64,000 nucleotides of DNA from Streptomyces alboniger (GCF_008704395.1 NZ_CP023695.1:4836001-4900000); one strand, 5' to 3'; positions 1 through 8,970 are shown, numbered from the stretch's first letter. Numbers and translations are program-made. The notes: generated by a model from the sequence alone, not told the origin.

Positions 1-304
1 CGAGTACCTCTATTACGTCCTCGGCCAGCCCAACGACTTCCGCTATCCGACCGGGCAGCGGATCTACGAGAGCTGGACCCCGCTGGTGATCCGCGGCAGC
101 CGGCCGGTGAGCGAGAAGTACGACGACCAGATCCTCGGCGGGTCGTTCGCCGTGTGGTGCGACCTCGCCGGGTCGCAGACGCAGGAGCAGGTCGCCCAGG
201 GCATCCGCATGCCGCTCGCGGCCACCGCCCAGAAGCTGTGGGACCCGGGGAAGCCCGCCCTGACGTGGGAAGATTTCGTGAAACTCGCTGATACCGTCCG
301 GTAG
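1..304 (+). CDS. GH20-type beta-N-acetylhexosaminidase, C-terminal end (partial)
   Basis: Only the last 100 residues are present; the reading frame enters from the left edge at base 2 and stops with TAG at 302-304. The segment reads as the end of a TIM-barrel glycosidase: ESWTPLVIRGSRPV, then ILGGSFAVWCDLAGSQTQEQV and IRMPLAATAQKLWDP. The xGGxxAVWxDxA stretch followed by R.PL.A.AQK.W is typical of the final barrel strand and helix of GH20 hexosaminidases, which remove terminal GlcNAc from chitin or glycan fragments. The start, any signal peptide and the catalytic Asp-Glu pair lie outside the window, so activity cannot be judged. A relative from another family sharing this C-terminal fold is possible. 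Confidence 0.65.
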   Translation, partial: EYLYYVLGQPNDFRYPTGQRIYESWTPLVIRGSRPVSEKYDDQILGGSFAVWCDLAGSQTQEQVAQGIRMPLAATAQKLWDPGKPALTWEDFVKLADTVR

Positions 305-346
305 CCACCGGTCGGCCCCTGGGGGAGGGACGCGGGTGGATCCTCG

Positions 347-382
347 TATGTCCGTGAACCCGTGTATGTCCGTGAACCCGTG
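347..382. repeat. Two tandem copies of an 18-bp unit
   Basis: The unit TATGTCCGTGAACCCGTG occurs at 347-364 and again, identical, at 365-382, immediately upstream of the DUF4328 gene. It lies between that gene's probable promoter and its ribosome-binding site. Confidence 0.8.
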
Positions 383-397
383 GGGGGTCGCTCAGCG

Positions 398-1261
398 ATG
401 CTGTGCACGTCTTGTCAGTTGAATACCGCCTCGACGCCGGAGGGGCTGTGCGGCGTCTGCGTCCAGGCGTCCGCCGCCGTGCCGCCGCCCCCGCCGGCGC
501 CCCAGCCGGGCCCGTCCGGTGCCGCCATGGTGGGCGGGAAGCCCGCCTGGCTGCGCTCGCCGGTGGCACTCGGCCGTGCGGCCGTCGTGGTGCTCGGCCT
601 CGTCATCGCCGCCGACCTGTACTCGCTGTGGGCGGGCACGGTGATGCTCGACGTGATGGGCGACCTGGTCGCGGGGGAGTTCGGGGCGGACATGGAGCGG
701 AGGGCGGAGAACGCCGACAAGATCTACGGGACCACCGGGGGCGCGCAGTTGATCACGCTGCTCGCCGGGTGTGTCGGCTTCCTCCTCTGGTTCCACCGGG
801 TGCGGGTGAACGCCGAGGTGTTCGAGCCGCACATCCACCGGATGAAGCGCGGCTGGACGGTCGGTGGCTGGTTCGTGCCGGTGGTGAACTTCTGGTTCCC
901 GCGGCGGATCGCCGTCGACATCTGGGACGCCAGCTCCCTCCGCCCGGCGGCGCCGGAACACATGACGCCCTTCGGCCCGGTGACGGACCGCGGCCCGCAC
1001 ACCCTCATCAACGCCTGGTGGACGCTGTGGATAGCGAACCTCTTCGCCGGGCGCTGGGCGACCCAGTCGTACTGGAAGGCCGAGGAGGCCGAGGAGGTCA
1101 AGTCGGCCGTCGGCAACATGATGTTCTCGGACGGCCTCGACATCGCGGCCGCCGTCCTCGCCATCGTCGTCGTGCTCCGGATCACGCGCATGCAGGACCT
1201 CAGGGCCCGATCCGGCCCGCCCCTTGCGCCGCCGGTGCCGGGGCCCGTCACCACCGCGTGA
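398..1261 (+). CDS. DUF4328 membrane protein with N-terminal zinc ribbon
   Basis: A 287-residue protein of unknown function. Residues 3-21 hold two CxxC pairs (C3/C6 and C18/C21), a likely zinc ribbon, followed by a proline-rich linker. Several membrane segments follow, about residues 60-85, 115-135 and 240-260. The stretch WFHRVRVNAEVFEPHIHR, then GWTVGGWFVPVVNFWFP and IWDASS, matches the DUF4328 signature as I know it. ATG 398 is preferred over the in-frame GTG 362 because a G-rich ribosome-binding site (GTGGGGGG, 380-387) sits just before it and because the upstream codons only translate the 18-bp repeat. No neighbour points to a role. Confidence 0.8.
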   Translation: MLCTSCQLNTASTPEGLCGVCVQASAAVPPPPPAPQPGPSGAAMVGGKPAWLRSPVALGRAAVVVLGLVIAADLYSLWAGTVMLDVMGDLVAGEFGADMERRAENADKIYGTTGGAQLITLLAGCVGFLLWFHRVRVNAEVFEPHIHRMKRGWTVGGWFVPVVNFWFPRRIAVDIWDASSLRPAAPEHMTPFGPVTDRGPHTLINAWWTLWIANLFAGRWATQSYWKAEEAEEVKSAVGNMMFSDGLDIAAAVLAIVVVLRITRMQDLRARSGPPLAPPVPGPVTTA

Positions 1262-1385
1262 TTTCGCTCTTCCTGTGGCGAACTCGCCCGACTCTGTGGT
1301 GTATTCGGCCAGGAGTGGGGAGAACTGCCGCCGGAACGGGCAGAACGGCCTGAACGTCGTACGGAGCACAGCGGGGGGACGCGCG

Positions 1386-1892
1386 ATGGGTTACTGGGGC
1401 TATTACGTCGTCGGGAGGAGCGAGCGGCCGCTCGCGGAGTTCCCGGCGGTCGCGGGCGTGCGGGACGACCTCGCCCTCCTCGACCGGCGGGCCGACGGCT
1501 GGCAGGTGTGGGAGGTGCCGGGCGGCGAGGGCGCGCGGGACGTGGGGAACATGAACACGCTGGCCCTGGAGACGGGCGCGCCCGCCCTCTTCGGATACGT
1601 GATGGACAGCGACTGCGTGGTCATCGAGGCGGCGGCGCCCGAGAGCGGGGCGTGGACGACGTGCCTGGCGCGGCGCGCGATGGCCGCGTACCTCGGCGAC
1701 GGCGGGCTGACCGTGGAGGACTACTTCCTGGAGCCGCGCGATGCCGCCGAACGCGCGGTCGCCTGGGCCGCCGAGTCGGACAGGACGGTGCGGACGGCGC
1801 CGCTCCTCGACGTCCTGAGAGCCGAGGCCGAGCCCTCCGCGGAGGAGCTCTTCTTCCGTTTCCTGGACCGGCTCGGCGTCGTGCCGCAGTGA
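1386..1892 (+). CDS. Hypothetical protein, 168 aa
   Basis: Not recognised. A soluble acidic protein beginning MGYWGYYVVGRSERPL, with no signal peptide, membrane segment or cysteine motif. ATG 1386 has a G-rich ribosome-binding region (GCGGGGGGACG) just upstream, and codon bias is typical Streptomyces. Such MGYW-start proteins with tryptophan-rich N-termini recur in Streptomyces genomes with no known role. It lies in the same direction as the next unknown gene, 72 bp away, and the two may be co-transcribed. Confidence 0.7.
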   Translation: MGYWGYYVVGRSERPLAEFPAVAGVRDDLALLDRRADGWQVWEVPGGEGARDVGNMNTLALETGAPALFGYVMDSDCVVIEAAAPESGAWTTCLARRAMAAYLGDGGLTVEDYFLEPRDAAERAVAWAAESDRTVRTAPLLDVLRAEAEPSAEELFFRFLDRLGVVPQ

Positions 1893-1964
1893 CGGCAGTG
1901 ACGTTCCCGGGGCAGCGCACGCAGTATGGGTGAAGCGCAGGGTCCGTGACGGGAGACGTACAGC

Positions 1965-2531
1965 ATGAGCCTGGTGGAGCTGATCGCACAGGCCGACGAG
2001 CGGGGCCTCGCGGCCAGCGGATTGGCCTGCCTCGACCGCTGTGTGCCGGTGCTCGGCGGCGACGACGACCTGCTGCGGCCCCTGTGGGCGCGGCTCGCGG
2101 AGGGCGGCGACTGGGGCGGGCCGCTGGCCGAGGCCCGGTCGGCGCTCGGGCCGGCGCCGGACGCCCCCGGAGCCTCGGACGAGGCCGCCGGCCTTGCCCG
2201 CCGCATGCTCGACGCCGTGCCCGCGGCGCACTCGGGCCCCGCGGTGCGGGAGTGGGCCGACGGCTGCTCCGTCGCGGCCCTCCAGGTCCACCGCCTCCTG
2301 GACGCGGCGCCGTGGGGCTCCGCCCGCCCGGTGGCCGCGCGCCGCGAGGGCCGCACGGACGGCATGTCCCCCCTGGTCGCGGCCGAACTCCGCCGCCAGA
2401 TCCGCATCCTGGAGCTGCTCTCCGCCCACGACACCGGCGCCGGCGGGCTGCGCCAGGCCCTGGACGTGTCCCTGGAGGGCCGCAGGGTGCTGCGGGCGGT
2501 GGTGTCGCGGCGGGCGCGCGGGCGGCACTGA
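1965..2531 (+). CDS. Hypothetical protein, 188 aa
   Basis: Not recognised. A soluble, alanine-, leucine- and arginine-rich protein, probably mostly helical, with no motif I can name. ATG 1965 follows a GGGAGA ribosome-binding site about 9 bases upstream. It is followed by a strong hairpin shared with the convergent amidase gene, so it probably ends the short operon begun at 1386. Confidence 0.65.
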   Translation: MSLVELIAQADERGLAASGLACLDRCVPVLGGDDDLLRPLWARLAEGGDWGGPLAEARSALGPAPDAPGASDEAAGLARRMLDAVPAAHSGPAVREWADGCSVAALQVHRLLDAAPWGSARPVAARREGRTDGMSPLVAAELRRQIRILELLSAHDTGAGGLRQALDVSLEGRRVLRAVVSRRARGRH

Positions 2532-2566
2532 CAGGCACTGACAAGAGAAGGGTCGACGACACGTGA

Positions 2567-2600
2567 GGCGCCGCTCCCCGGGGGTCCGTGGAGCGGCGCC
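2567..2600. terminator. Bidirectional hairpin terminator
   Basis: An 11-bp perfect inverted repeat, GGCGCCGCTCC at 2567-2577 and GGAGCGGCGCC at 2590-2600, with a 12-nt loop. It lies between the convergent genes ending at 2531 (+) and 2610 (-) and can serve both. There is no U-tract, which is usual in Streptomyces. Confidence 0.75.
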
Positions 2601-2609
2601 GCGTGGGCG

Positions 2610-5360
2610 TTACGGCGTCAGCGTCTGACCGAGGCGGGCGCCCGCCGGGGTCCCCAGCGTCGTACGCCCGTAGTAGACGCCACTGGCCCCCGGCACGTCC
2701 GAACCGCCGCTGTCCAGCTGGAGGATCGTGCCGTCGCCCGCGTCCTCGCCCTCCACGCCGATGGCCAGGTCCGCGCGGCCGGAGCCGGACAGGTCGGCCA
2801 GGGTCACCGAGGAGCCGAGGCGGTCGCCGGTCTCCGTGGAGCCGGGCACGTCGGGCTCGTCCTGCGAGAAGGCCTTCGCGCCCGTGCCGGTGAGGCCGGC
2901 CGCGGAGCCCTTCAGGAGCAGGGACGTCCCGGCGTCCTTGCGGCTGGTGCCGGAGCGGGTGATGTCCTCGCCGGGAGCGCCCGTGAGGACGTCGGCGTAA
3001 CCGTCGGCGTTGTAGTCGCCCGCCGCGACCGACCAGCCCATCGCGTCGCCCGCCTCGGCCGCGCCGATGACACCGTTCGTCGCCTGGTGGACCGTCCTCA
3101 TGCCGGTCGTGGTGAAGCCCGTCGACGTGCCGGGGACCACCGTCACCTGGCCGCCCGCGTGCGCGCCCGACTCGACGGTGTACGGCTGGCCGATGACCAG
3201 GTCGTCGTAGCCGTTGCCGTCGACGTCGCCCGCCGCGACCGAGTGGCCGCCGGGGACGGAGAGGACCCCGGCCCGGCTCAGGCCCGAGCGGCCGCCCCTG
3301 AACCAGGCGACCTTGGCCTTGCCCGCCTGGTCGCGGTAGGTGAGGGCGACGTCCGCGTACCCGTCGCGGTTGAAGTCGCCCGACGTGGCGTCCGCGTCCG
3401 CTATGGCCGTGTCGCCCGGGGTGAGGCTGCCGCCCGACTCACGGTCCGCGTCGAGCCGCGCGGCCCACGAGCCGCCCGTGCCGGTCGCCGCCGCGAAGAC
3501 GTCCGCCCTGCCGTCGGCGTTGAAGTCGCCGGACGCCACCGCCGAACCGAACCTCGCCCTGGCGTAGTTGAAGTCGTCCGAGAGCTGCATGTCCGTGCCG
3601 GACGTGAAGGACGGGCCGTACAGCATGGTGACCGCGCCGCGGTCCGTGTGGCCCGAGCCGTCGTCCTCGCCCGGCGCACCGATGACGAGGTCCGCGTGGC
3701 CGTCGGCGTTCAGGTCGCCCCACGCGGTGGCGGCCGCCCACTCGTCACCGGGCTCGGAGACGCCGGGGACGCCGGTGCTGGTCTGCGTCAGGGAGATCTT
3801 CGCCCCGGCCACCGGCCCGTCGAGACCGCCGGGCACGACCGTCAGGCGGCCGCGGCCGCCCGACGCCTTCGGGGTGCCCACGACCAGGTCGGTGATGCCG
3901 TCGCCGTTGAAGTCACCGGTCGGGGCGGCGGAGTTCACACCCGGGCCGCTCGCGTAGCGGCGGATCTCGCCCAGCTCGGCGTAGAGGTTCTTGCCGGGGC
4001 CCGCGGCCGCGACGGCGTCGCGGTGACCGGAGACCGTGTGCAGCGAGGCCTGCTCGCCCTTCTTCCACACGCCCGTGTCGTCGGAGGCGGTCAGCGTGAC
4101 CTTGCCGGTCGGGCCCGCGCCGTATTGGCCGAGCTTCCAGGCCGCCACGCGCGCCACCGCCTCCAGGGCGGCGCGGGAGGGCCTGCCCGCGGGCCTGCCC
4201 GTCGCCGGGTCGCCCTCGAAGTCGCCGAGGACCGCGATCCCCGCCGAGTCGCCGTCGAACCCGGAGGTGTGCGCGCCGCGCACGGGTACGTCGACGCCGC
4301 CGCCGCGGCCCTCGAAGACACGGCCGCACTTGTCCACGAGGAAGTTGTAGCCGAGGTCGCCGCGGCCCTCGGTCCTCACCTGGTAGGCCAGCAGGCCGCG
4401 GATCAGGGCGGGGGACTGGGCGCAGCTGTAGTCGTTCGTGTCGGCTGCCTGGTGGACGAAGACCGCCCTGACCTTGTCGAGGTACCGCGGCGATTCCTTG
4501 ACCAGCGACTCGTCGGCGCCCCAGGCCGCGCGGCCGATGATGGGCGGCCGGGTGACGGTGGAGGGCGGGGGCGTCGGCCTGGCCGGGGTGGCGTCCGGGG
4601 GTGTCTGGGCGGGCGTCTGCGTGGATGTCTGCGCGGGCGGCTCGCCGTCGGCGCGCGCGAGAGAGCGTGCGTGAGCGTGTACGTGTGCGGCGGGGGCGCG
4701 TACGTGTGCGGCGGGAGCCAACGCCGTACCGCCCGTGCCGGCGCCTGTGCCAGCCCCCGCATTAGCGTTCGGGCCGCCGTCGAGCGAGGGGTTCGCGGCC
4801 TCCTTGGCCGTCACCCCCGGGTCCACGAGGCTGACCTCAAGTCCCTTGGGCAGTACGCCACTCGCCGATCCGTCGGCCGCGACGACGCGGACCTCGACGC
4901 CGTCCGAGGGGCCGACCCACAGCGGCTCGGAGGCGGCCCGCGTGCCCGCCTCCGCCTTCTCCGGACGGCGTGGCGCCAGGTCCAGCGCGCGCCAGGCGCT
5001 CCACTTCCCGGACCCGAGGGCGCGCGTACGGACCTGCGCGCTGCCCTTCAGCTCCTCGGTGGCGCCGCTCCACACGACGCCGAGCAGGGAGAACTGTTCG
5101 GTCGAGGTGCGCGGCAGCTCCCGCTTCGCGGCGCCGTCGCCCTTGAGTGCGAGGTCGTGCACGCTCGCCGGCCGCTTGGCGCGTGGATCGGCGGGCCCGT
5201 CCCCGGAGTTCGGGCCGGCCGTCGCGTAGGTGACGGCGCCCGCACCTCCCAGCACGACGGCACCGATCGTCAGCCACGCCCTGCGCTTGAGACTCAGCGG
5301 TCGGTACGCATGCGTGGAACGCGCCTTTTCACGCGGTTTGTGCGGGCTCAAGTGCCCCAC
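2610..5360 (-). CDS. Secreted PGRP/amidase-domain protein with FG-GAP repeats
   Basis: A 916-residue exported protein. A basic N-terminus is followed by a hydrophobic signal or anchor at about 28-49. After a low-complexity Ala/Thr/Pro linker (about 190-265), a peptidoglycan-recognition or amidase_2 domain spans about 270-465. Putative zinc ligands are the His in VFVHQAAD, the His in RGAHTSGF and the His in VSGHRDAV. From about 478 to the end there are repeated FG-GAP/VCBS calcium-binding blades of the type DFNGDGITDLVVGTP, roughly seven, forming a likely beta-propeller. By family it would bind or cleave peptidoglycan at the N-acetylmuramoyl-L-alanine bond outside the cell, with the propeller for binding. 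It is monocistronic and divergent from the lipoprotein at 5541. The last residues read GQTLTP, so the propeller looks complete. Confidence 0.85.
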   Translation of the reverse strand: MGHLSPHKPREKARSTHAYRPLSLKRRAWLTIGAVVLGGAGAVTYATAGPNSGDGPADPRAKRPASVHDLALKGDGAAKRELPRTSTEQFSLLGVVWSGATEELKGSAQVRTRALGSGKWSAWRALDLAPRRPEKAEAGTRAASEPLWVGPSDGVEVRVVAADGSASGVLPKGLEVSLVDPGVTAKEAANPSLDGGPNANAGAGTGAGTGGTALAPAAHVRAPAAHVHAHARSLARADGEPPAQTSTQTPAQTPPDATPARPTPPPSTVTRPPIIGRAAWGADESLVKESPRYLDKVRAVFVHQAADTNDYSCAQSPALIRGLLAYQVRTEGRGDLGYNFLVDKCGRVFEGRGGGVDVPVRGAHTSGFDGDSAGIAVLGDFEGDPATGRPAGRPSRAALEAVARVAAWKLGQYGAGPTGKVTLTASDDTGVWKKGEQASLHTVSGHRDAVAAAGPGKNLYAELGEIRRYASGPGVNSAAPTGDFNGDGITDLVVGTPKASGGRGRLTVVPGGLDGPVAGAKISLTQTSTGVPGVSEPGDEWAAATAWGDLNADGHADLVIGAPGEDDGSGHTDRGAVTMLYGPSFTSGTDMQLSDDFNYARARFGSAVASGDFNADGRADVFAAATGTGGSWAARLDADRESGGSLTPGDTAIADADATSGDFNRDGYADVALTYRDQAGKAKVAWFRGGRSGLSRAGVLSVPGGHSVAAGDVDGNGYDDLVIGQPYTVESGAHAGGQVTVVPGTSTGFTTTGMRTVHQATNGVIGAAEAGDAMGWSVAAGDYNADGYADVLTGAPGEDITRSGTSRKDAGTSLLLKGSAAGLTGTGAKAFSQDEPDVPGSTETGDRLGSSVTLADLSGSGRADLAIGVEGEDAGDGTILQLDSGGSDVPGASGVYYGRTTLGTPAGARLGQTLTP

Positions 5361-5540
5361 TCCTTAGCGAATTTCAGGTGAACCAGCGAGTCCGTAGGAC
5401 CCATACGGGGCGCAAAGGGTTGTACCGGCAAGGGAAATCGAGCACGTGATGTTTGCCGCACGCCCCAGGTGTGACGCGGGAGCCGGTGCGCGCGCTGGGC
5501 CATGTGACAGTTGTGAGTGACGCAACGGGTGGGGACTCGG

Positions 5541-6533
5541 GTGGGGAAACAGGTGGCACGTCGCGTGAACGGCCGGATGGGGGCGCGCAGGCGGTGGATA
5601 CGGGCGACGGCGCTCTCCCTCGCGATGGGAGCCGCGGTGGGCACGCTCGCGTCCTGCGGCTCGGACGGCTCGGTGACGTACGCCGGTGGCACGTTCGAGG
5701 AGGTGGACCGCGGGGCATCCACGGTGGACGGCGCGGGCTCCACGACGGACGGCGGCGCGGAGCCCGCGTCCGCCGACGAAGTGCGCGCCAGGAAGCTCGC
5801 CTCGGAGGGCATGGAACTGCTCAGGTCGGCCGACACGGTACGCATCGGCATCGACATGGTGACCCCGAAAGGCCGTCAGAAGGCCTCGCTGCACATGGAC
5901 CGCCGCAGCAACTGCACGGGCACCTTCGACGCGGGACCGGAGCGGCGGGGCGACCTGATCATGATCGCGGGCGGTGCGACGTACGTACGGTTCACCGATG
6001 CCTCGCTCGACGCGATCGTGGAGAGGGGGGCCCTGCGTGGCCCCGAGACGGCGGCCCGCGTGCGCGAGCGGACGGCGCTGGCGCGCGGAAAGTACCTGAA
6101 GCTCCCGGCGAGGTCCGGTTCCGGCACCGGCACCGGCGGGCCCGGGGCGCCGGTGGGGCAGTGCGACCTCGACGAGTTCACCGAGAAGGTCGGCACCCCG
6201 GAGCCGGACGAGGTCATCAAGGCCCTTCCCGTCACCCGGCGGTACGGCAAGGACGTCACCCCGCTCGTAGAGAAGGACGACGGCGAGGAGACGACGGTGT
6301 ACGTGGCAGCCTCCGGCGAGCCGTACATCCTGGGCGTCGAGGTCACGAGGAGCGGCGGAACGCTACGGGGCGGAGTCGGCGGCTCCGGTGGCGAACAGAC
6401 CATGAAACTGCGTATGTCCGACTACGGCGAGCCGGTCGCCGCGGTGGCCCCGGCCCCGGGCCTGACGGTCGACATCTCGCGGATCGGCCCGGGGGGGCCG
6501 GGAAGTCCGGGCGGCGGGCTCTTCGAGGTCTGA
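5541..6533 (+). CDS. Putative lipoprotein, LppX/LprG-like fold possible
   Basis: An exported lipoprotein with an arginine-rich n-region, a hydrophobic core and lipobox LASC, giving lipidated Cys about 39 residues from GTG 5541. The mature part is acidic, with DTVRIGIDMVTPKGRQ and SNCTGTFDAGPERRGDLI, a pattern I associate with actinobacterial lipoproteins of the LppX/LprAFG/LolA type that bind lipids; this assignment is tentative. The start is ambiguous. GTG 5541 has a GGGGA site 5 bases upstream; ATG 5577 would give the neatest signal peptide; GTG 5517 is also open. A terminator hairpin follows at 6537-6560. It is divergent from the amidase gene and not obviously linked to the sigma factor downstream. 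Confidence 0.7.
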   Translation: MGKQVARRVNGRMGARRRWIRATALSLAMGAAVGTLASCGSDGSVTYAGGTFEEVDRGASTVDGAGSTTDGGAEPASADEVRARKLASEGMELLRSADTVRIGIDMVTPKGRQKASLHMDRRSNCTGTFDAGPERRGDLIMIAGGATYVRFTDASLDAIVERGALRGPETAARVRERTALARGKYLKLPARSGSGTGTGGPGAPVGQCDLDEFTEKVGTPEPDEVIKALPVTRRYGKDVTPLVEKDDGEETTVYVAASGEPYILGVEVTRSGGTLRGGVGGSGGEQTMKLRMSDYGEPVAAVAPAPGLTVDISRIGPGGPGSPGGGLFEV

Positions 6534-6536
6534 GAA

Positions 6537-6560
6537 CCCGTGCCGGGATTCCGGCACGGG
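6537..6560 (+). terminator. Hairpin terminator after lipoprotein gene
   Basis: A perfect 10-bp stem, CCCGTGCCGG (6537-6546) and CCGGCACGGG (6551-6560), with a 4-nt loop. It starts 4 bases after the lipoprotein stop codon. Confidence 0.75.
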
Positions 6561-6712
6561 CTTTGGGCGTGCGGAGCCGCCCGGGGCGCCGTTCGGCGCC
6601 AGGAGACGTAGCCGTACGCTCTCGCACTGTGACATTTCCGCGCCCGGCGACGCTGGTGACCGTGGGGGCATGGGCACGGTGGGCGTGCCGCGTTCGGCCG
6701 GATGGGAGAGCG

Positions 6713-7339
6713 TTGGGCCAGGGTGGGGAGCCGCGTCGCGCAAGGGCGCGCGACGAGGAGCTGGGCAGAGCCGTCGCGGCGGCCCAGGAAGGCGACGAGG
6801 CGGCCTTCGCGGTCGCGTACCGGATCGTCCAGCCGGGACTCGTCGGATATCTGCGCGGCCTGGTCGGTACGGACGGCGAGGCCGCGGAGGACGTCGCGGC
6901 CGAGGCCTGGCTGGAGATCGCCAGGGACCTCGGGCGGTTCCGCGGGGACGGGGCGGGCTTCCGCGGCTGGACGGCGACGATCGCGCGGCACCGGGCCTTC
7001 GACCACCTGCGCCGCCAGAAGGCGAGGCCGCGCCCCACCACGCTGGAACAGGACCTGCTCGAACTGCCCGGCCCGCACAGCACGTCGGCGGCGGCCCTGG
7101 AGGCGGTCTCGACCGAGCGGGTGCTCGCGCTGGTCGCGACCCTGCCGCGCGACCAGGCCGAGGCGGTGCTGCTGCGGGTGGTCGTCGGCCTCGACGGCCC
7201 GGCTGCGGCGCGGGTCCTCGGCAAGCGCCCCGGGGCGGTGCGGACGGCCGCGCACCGGGGACTGAAGAAACTGGGCGAGCGGCTGGGACTCGACGGTGTG
7301 ACGGATCACGGGCCCGGCACGCTGGGGGAGTCGAGATGA
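6713..7339 (+). CDS. ECF RNA polymerase sigma factor (first of two paralogues)
   Basis: About 208 residues. Sigma region 2 spans LVGYLRGLV, EDVAAEAWLEIARDL and GFRGWTATIARHRAFDHLR; region 4 is the helix-turn-helix LPRDQAEAVLLRVVVGL through KRPGAVRTAAHRGLKKL. It directs polymerase to specific promoters. The start is uncertain. TTG 6713 follows a GGGAGAG stretch; GTG 6656 and GTG 6629 are in frame without good ribosome sites. The stop overlaps the next start (ATGA at 7336-7339), so it is translationally coupled to a membrane protein likely to control it. It resembles the sigma factor at 10547 over its whole length. I recall two ECF sigma genes (SCO4864 and SCO4866) in this part of S. coelicolor. 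Confidence 0.88.
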   Translation: MGQGGEPRRARARDEELGRAVAAAQEGDEAAFAVAYRIVQPGLVGYLRGLVGTDGEAAEDVAAEAWLEIARDLGRFRGDGAGFRGWTATIARHRAFDHLRRQKARPRPTTLEQDLLELPGPHSTSAAALEAVSTERVLALVATLPRDQAEAVLLRVVVGLDGPAAARVLGKRPGAVRTAAHRGLKKLGERLGLDGVTDHGPGTLGESR

Positions 7340-8031
7340 ACGCAGACGAGCCCTTGGGCCCTGAGGACACGCAGGACCGCCCTTCCCGCCCCTCCCGCCC
7401 CTCCCTCCACGAACTGCTCGCCGCGGCCCTGCTGCCCGGCGCGGACACCGCCGTGGACACGGAGGGGGAACGTGCGGCGGTCGCGGCGTTCCGCGCGGCG
7501 CGCGACGCGGACGCGCACCGGGCGCGCACCCGGCGCCGCGACGACTGGCGTCCCCGGGAGCCCCGCCGCGCCTGGTTCACGCTGCGGGCCACCGGGGGAG
7601 TGGTGCTGGCCGGAGGCCTCCTCGGCGGAGTGGCGCTGGCGGCGGCGGGCACGGTGACCGACGACCCGCCCCCGAGGGAACGCCCCCGCCCCGCGGTGTC
7701 GTCCCCGAAGACCCCGCCGCCTCCGCCCTCCACGGGCCCGGAACGCACGGCGCCGCCGCCCTCGAAGACATCCGCGACCCCCGACCCCGACCCCACACCC
7801 GAGCCCAGGTCCACGTCCGACTCCAAGTCCAAGTCGAAGGACAAGAGCGAGCCACCCAGGAGCAAGAGCAAGCCGGACGAGAGCAAGCCGGACAAGAGCA
7901 AGCCGGACCAGGGAAAAGGAAAGGAAAAGGGGAAGGGAAAGGGAAAGCAGGAGAAGCCTCCCAAGTCCGAGAAGCCGCACCCCAACGGCAAGGCCAACGG
8001 CAAGACCAAGCACGACGAAAAGCGCCGCTGA
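7336..8031 (+). CDS. Membrane protein coupled to sigma factor; putative anti-sigma factor
   Basis: 231 residues, with one membrane segment at about 83-107 (TGGVVLAGGLLGGVALAAAG). The cytoplasmic N-terminus contains ERAAVAAFRAARDA, also present in the partner of the second sigma factor (residues AAALAAFRAARA). The outside part is a low-complexity tail: proline-rich first, then Lys/Ser repeats (KSKSKDKSE, ESKPDKSKPDQGKGKEKG). There is no zinc HxxxCxxC anti-sigma motif. Overlap with the sigma gene (ATGA) and the one-TM topology suggest an anti-sigma role, but that is inference. The lysine-rich tail could bind anionic wall polymers. Confidence 0.7.
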   Translation: MNADEPLGPEDTQDRPSRPSRPSLHELLAAALLPGADTAVDTEGERAAVAAFRAARDADAHRARTRRRDDWRPREPRRAWFTLRATGGVVLAGGLLGGVALAAAGTVTDDPPPRERPRPAVSSPKTPPPPPSTGPERTAPPPSKTSATPDPDPTPEPRSTSDSKSKSKDKSEPPRSKSKPDESKPDKSKPDQGKGKEKGKGKGKQEKPPKSEKPHPNGKANGKTKHDEKRR

Positions 8032-8034
8032 ACG

Positions 8035-8970
8035 TCACTCGGGGCGTGGACGAGGGCGAGCCGCTGGCGGGAACGCGGTCGCCGCGACCCGCTGGGCCGT
8101 CTCCCGGAGCCAGATGTGGGCCGCGTCGTGCGTGTGCGCGGGGTGCCACCACAGGGCCTCTTGCACGGGTACGGCTTCGTAGGGGCACTCCATGACGCGT
8201 ACGGGAGCCACACCGCGCAGCCGGTCGGCGAGCCGTTCCTGGATGAGGGCGACGCGGCGGGTTCCGGCGACGAGCGAGGGCAGCGCGAGGAAGCCGTCCA
8301 CGGACACCTCCGTCCTGGCTTCGATGCCCAGCATGCCGAGCTGGCGGACCGCGGGCGCGTCGTACGTGCGCTGGTAGGTGACCCACGGCAAGCGGCGCAG
8401 GTCGTCGAGCGTGAGGCGTTCGCCCACGTCGGGATGGTCGGCGGAGACGAGGACGACCCAGCGGTCGCGGTACAGGTCGACCGAGGGAAAGCCGCGGATG
8501 ACGCCGTGCGGCAGGAGGACCCCGTCGACCGTGCTCAGCAGCGTCCCGGTGTTCTCGGTGACGTCCGCGGGCGGCTGCCGGAAGCGCAGACGGATGCCCG
8601 GAGCCTCGGCGTGGACCGTGCGGGCCAGTTCGGCGCCGAAGACGGCCACCGCGTAGTCGGAGGCGACGAGGGTGAACGTGTGGGCTTCCAGGGCCGGGTC
8701 GAAGTCGGCCTGGCTGGTGAAGACGCGCTCCAGCACATCGCAGGCGGTGGCGCTGCGGTCCAGGAGGACCTGGCCCAGGGCGGTCAGTTCGTACCGGCTG
8801 CCCACGCGGGAGAGCAGGTCGTCGTCGAAGTGGCGGCGCAGCCGGGCCAGGGCGGCGCTCATGGCGGGCTGGCTGAGCCCGACGCGCAGCCCGGCGCGCG
8901 TGACGTTGCGCTCCTCCAGGAGGGCTTGCAGAGCGGTGACGAGGTTCAGGTCCAGGCTGGCCAGGTTCAT
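8035..8970 (-). CDS. LysR-family transcriptional regulator
   Basis: 311 residues. An N-terminal winged helix (residues 5-65: LDLNLVTALQALLEERNVT, then RVGLSQPAMSAALARLR) precedes a LysR substrate-binding domain with ASDYAVAVFGAEL. ATG 8970 is preferred over GTG 9003 because GGGGAC lies about 6 bases upstream and the helix-turn-helix starts where expected. It is divergent from the FAD monooxygenase at 9098 across 127 bp, the classical layout for a LysR protein controlling its neighbour, so the monooxygenase is the likely target. It converges with the membrane protein ending at 8031, only 3 bp away. Confidence 0.9.
   Translation of the reverse strand: MNLASLDLNLVTALQALLEERNVTRAGLRVGLSQPAMSAALARLRRHFDDDLLSRVGSRYELTALGQVLLDRSATACDVLERVFTSQADFDPALEAHTFTLVASDYAVAVFGAELARTVHAEAPGIRLRFRQPPADVTENTGTLLSTVDGVLLPHGVIRGFPSVDLYRDRWVVLVSADHPDVGERLTLDDLRRLPWVTYQRTYDAPAVRQLGMLGIEARTEVSVDGFLALPSLVAGTRRVALIQERLADRLRGVAPVRVMECPYEAVPVQEALWWHPAHTHDAAHIWLRETAQRVAATAFPPAARPRPRPE

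Noticed and set aside
3087..5381. Long open frame on the plus strand opposite the PGRP/FG-GAP gene (764 codons)
   Set aside because: It is Arg/Gly/Ala-rich with no motif and is the mirror frame of a clear secreted protein; high GC content makes such frames common.
5453..6628. Upstream extension of the first ECF sigma factor frame to 5453
   Set aside because: The extension overlaps the lipoprotein gene in another frame and has shadow composition; sigma region 2 begins only after about 6760.
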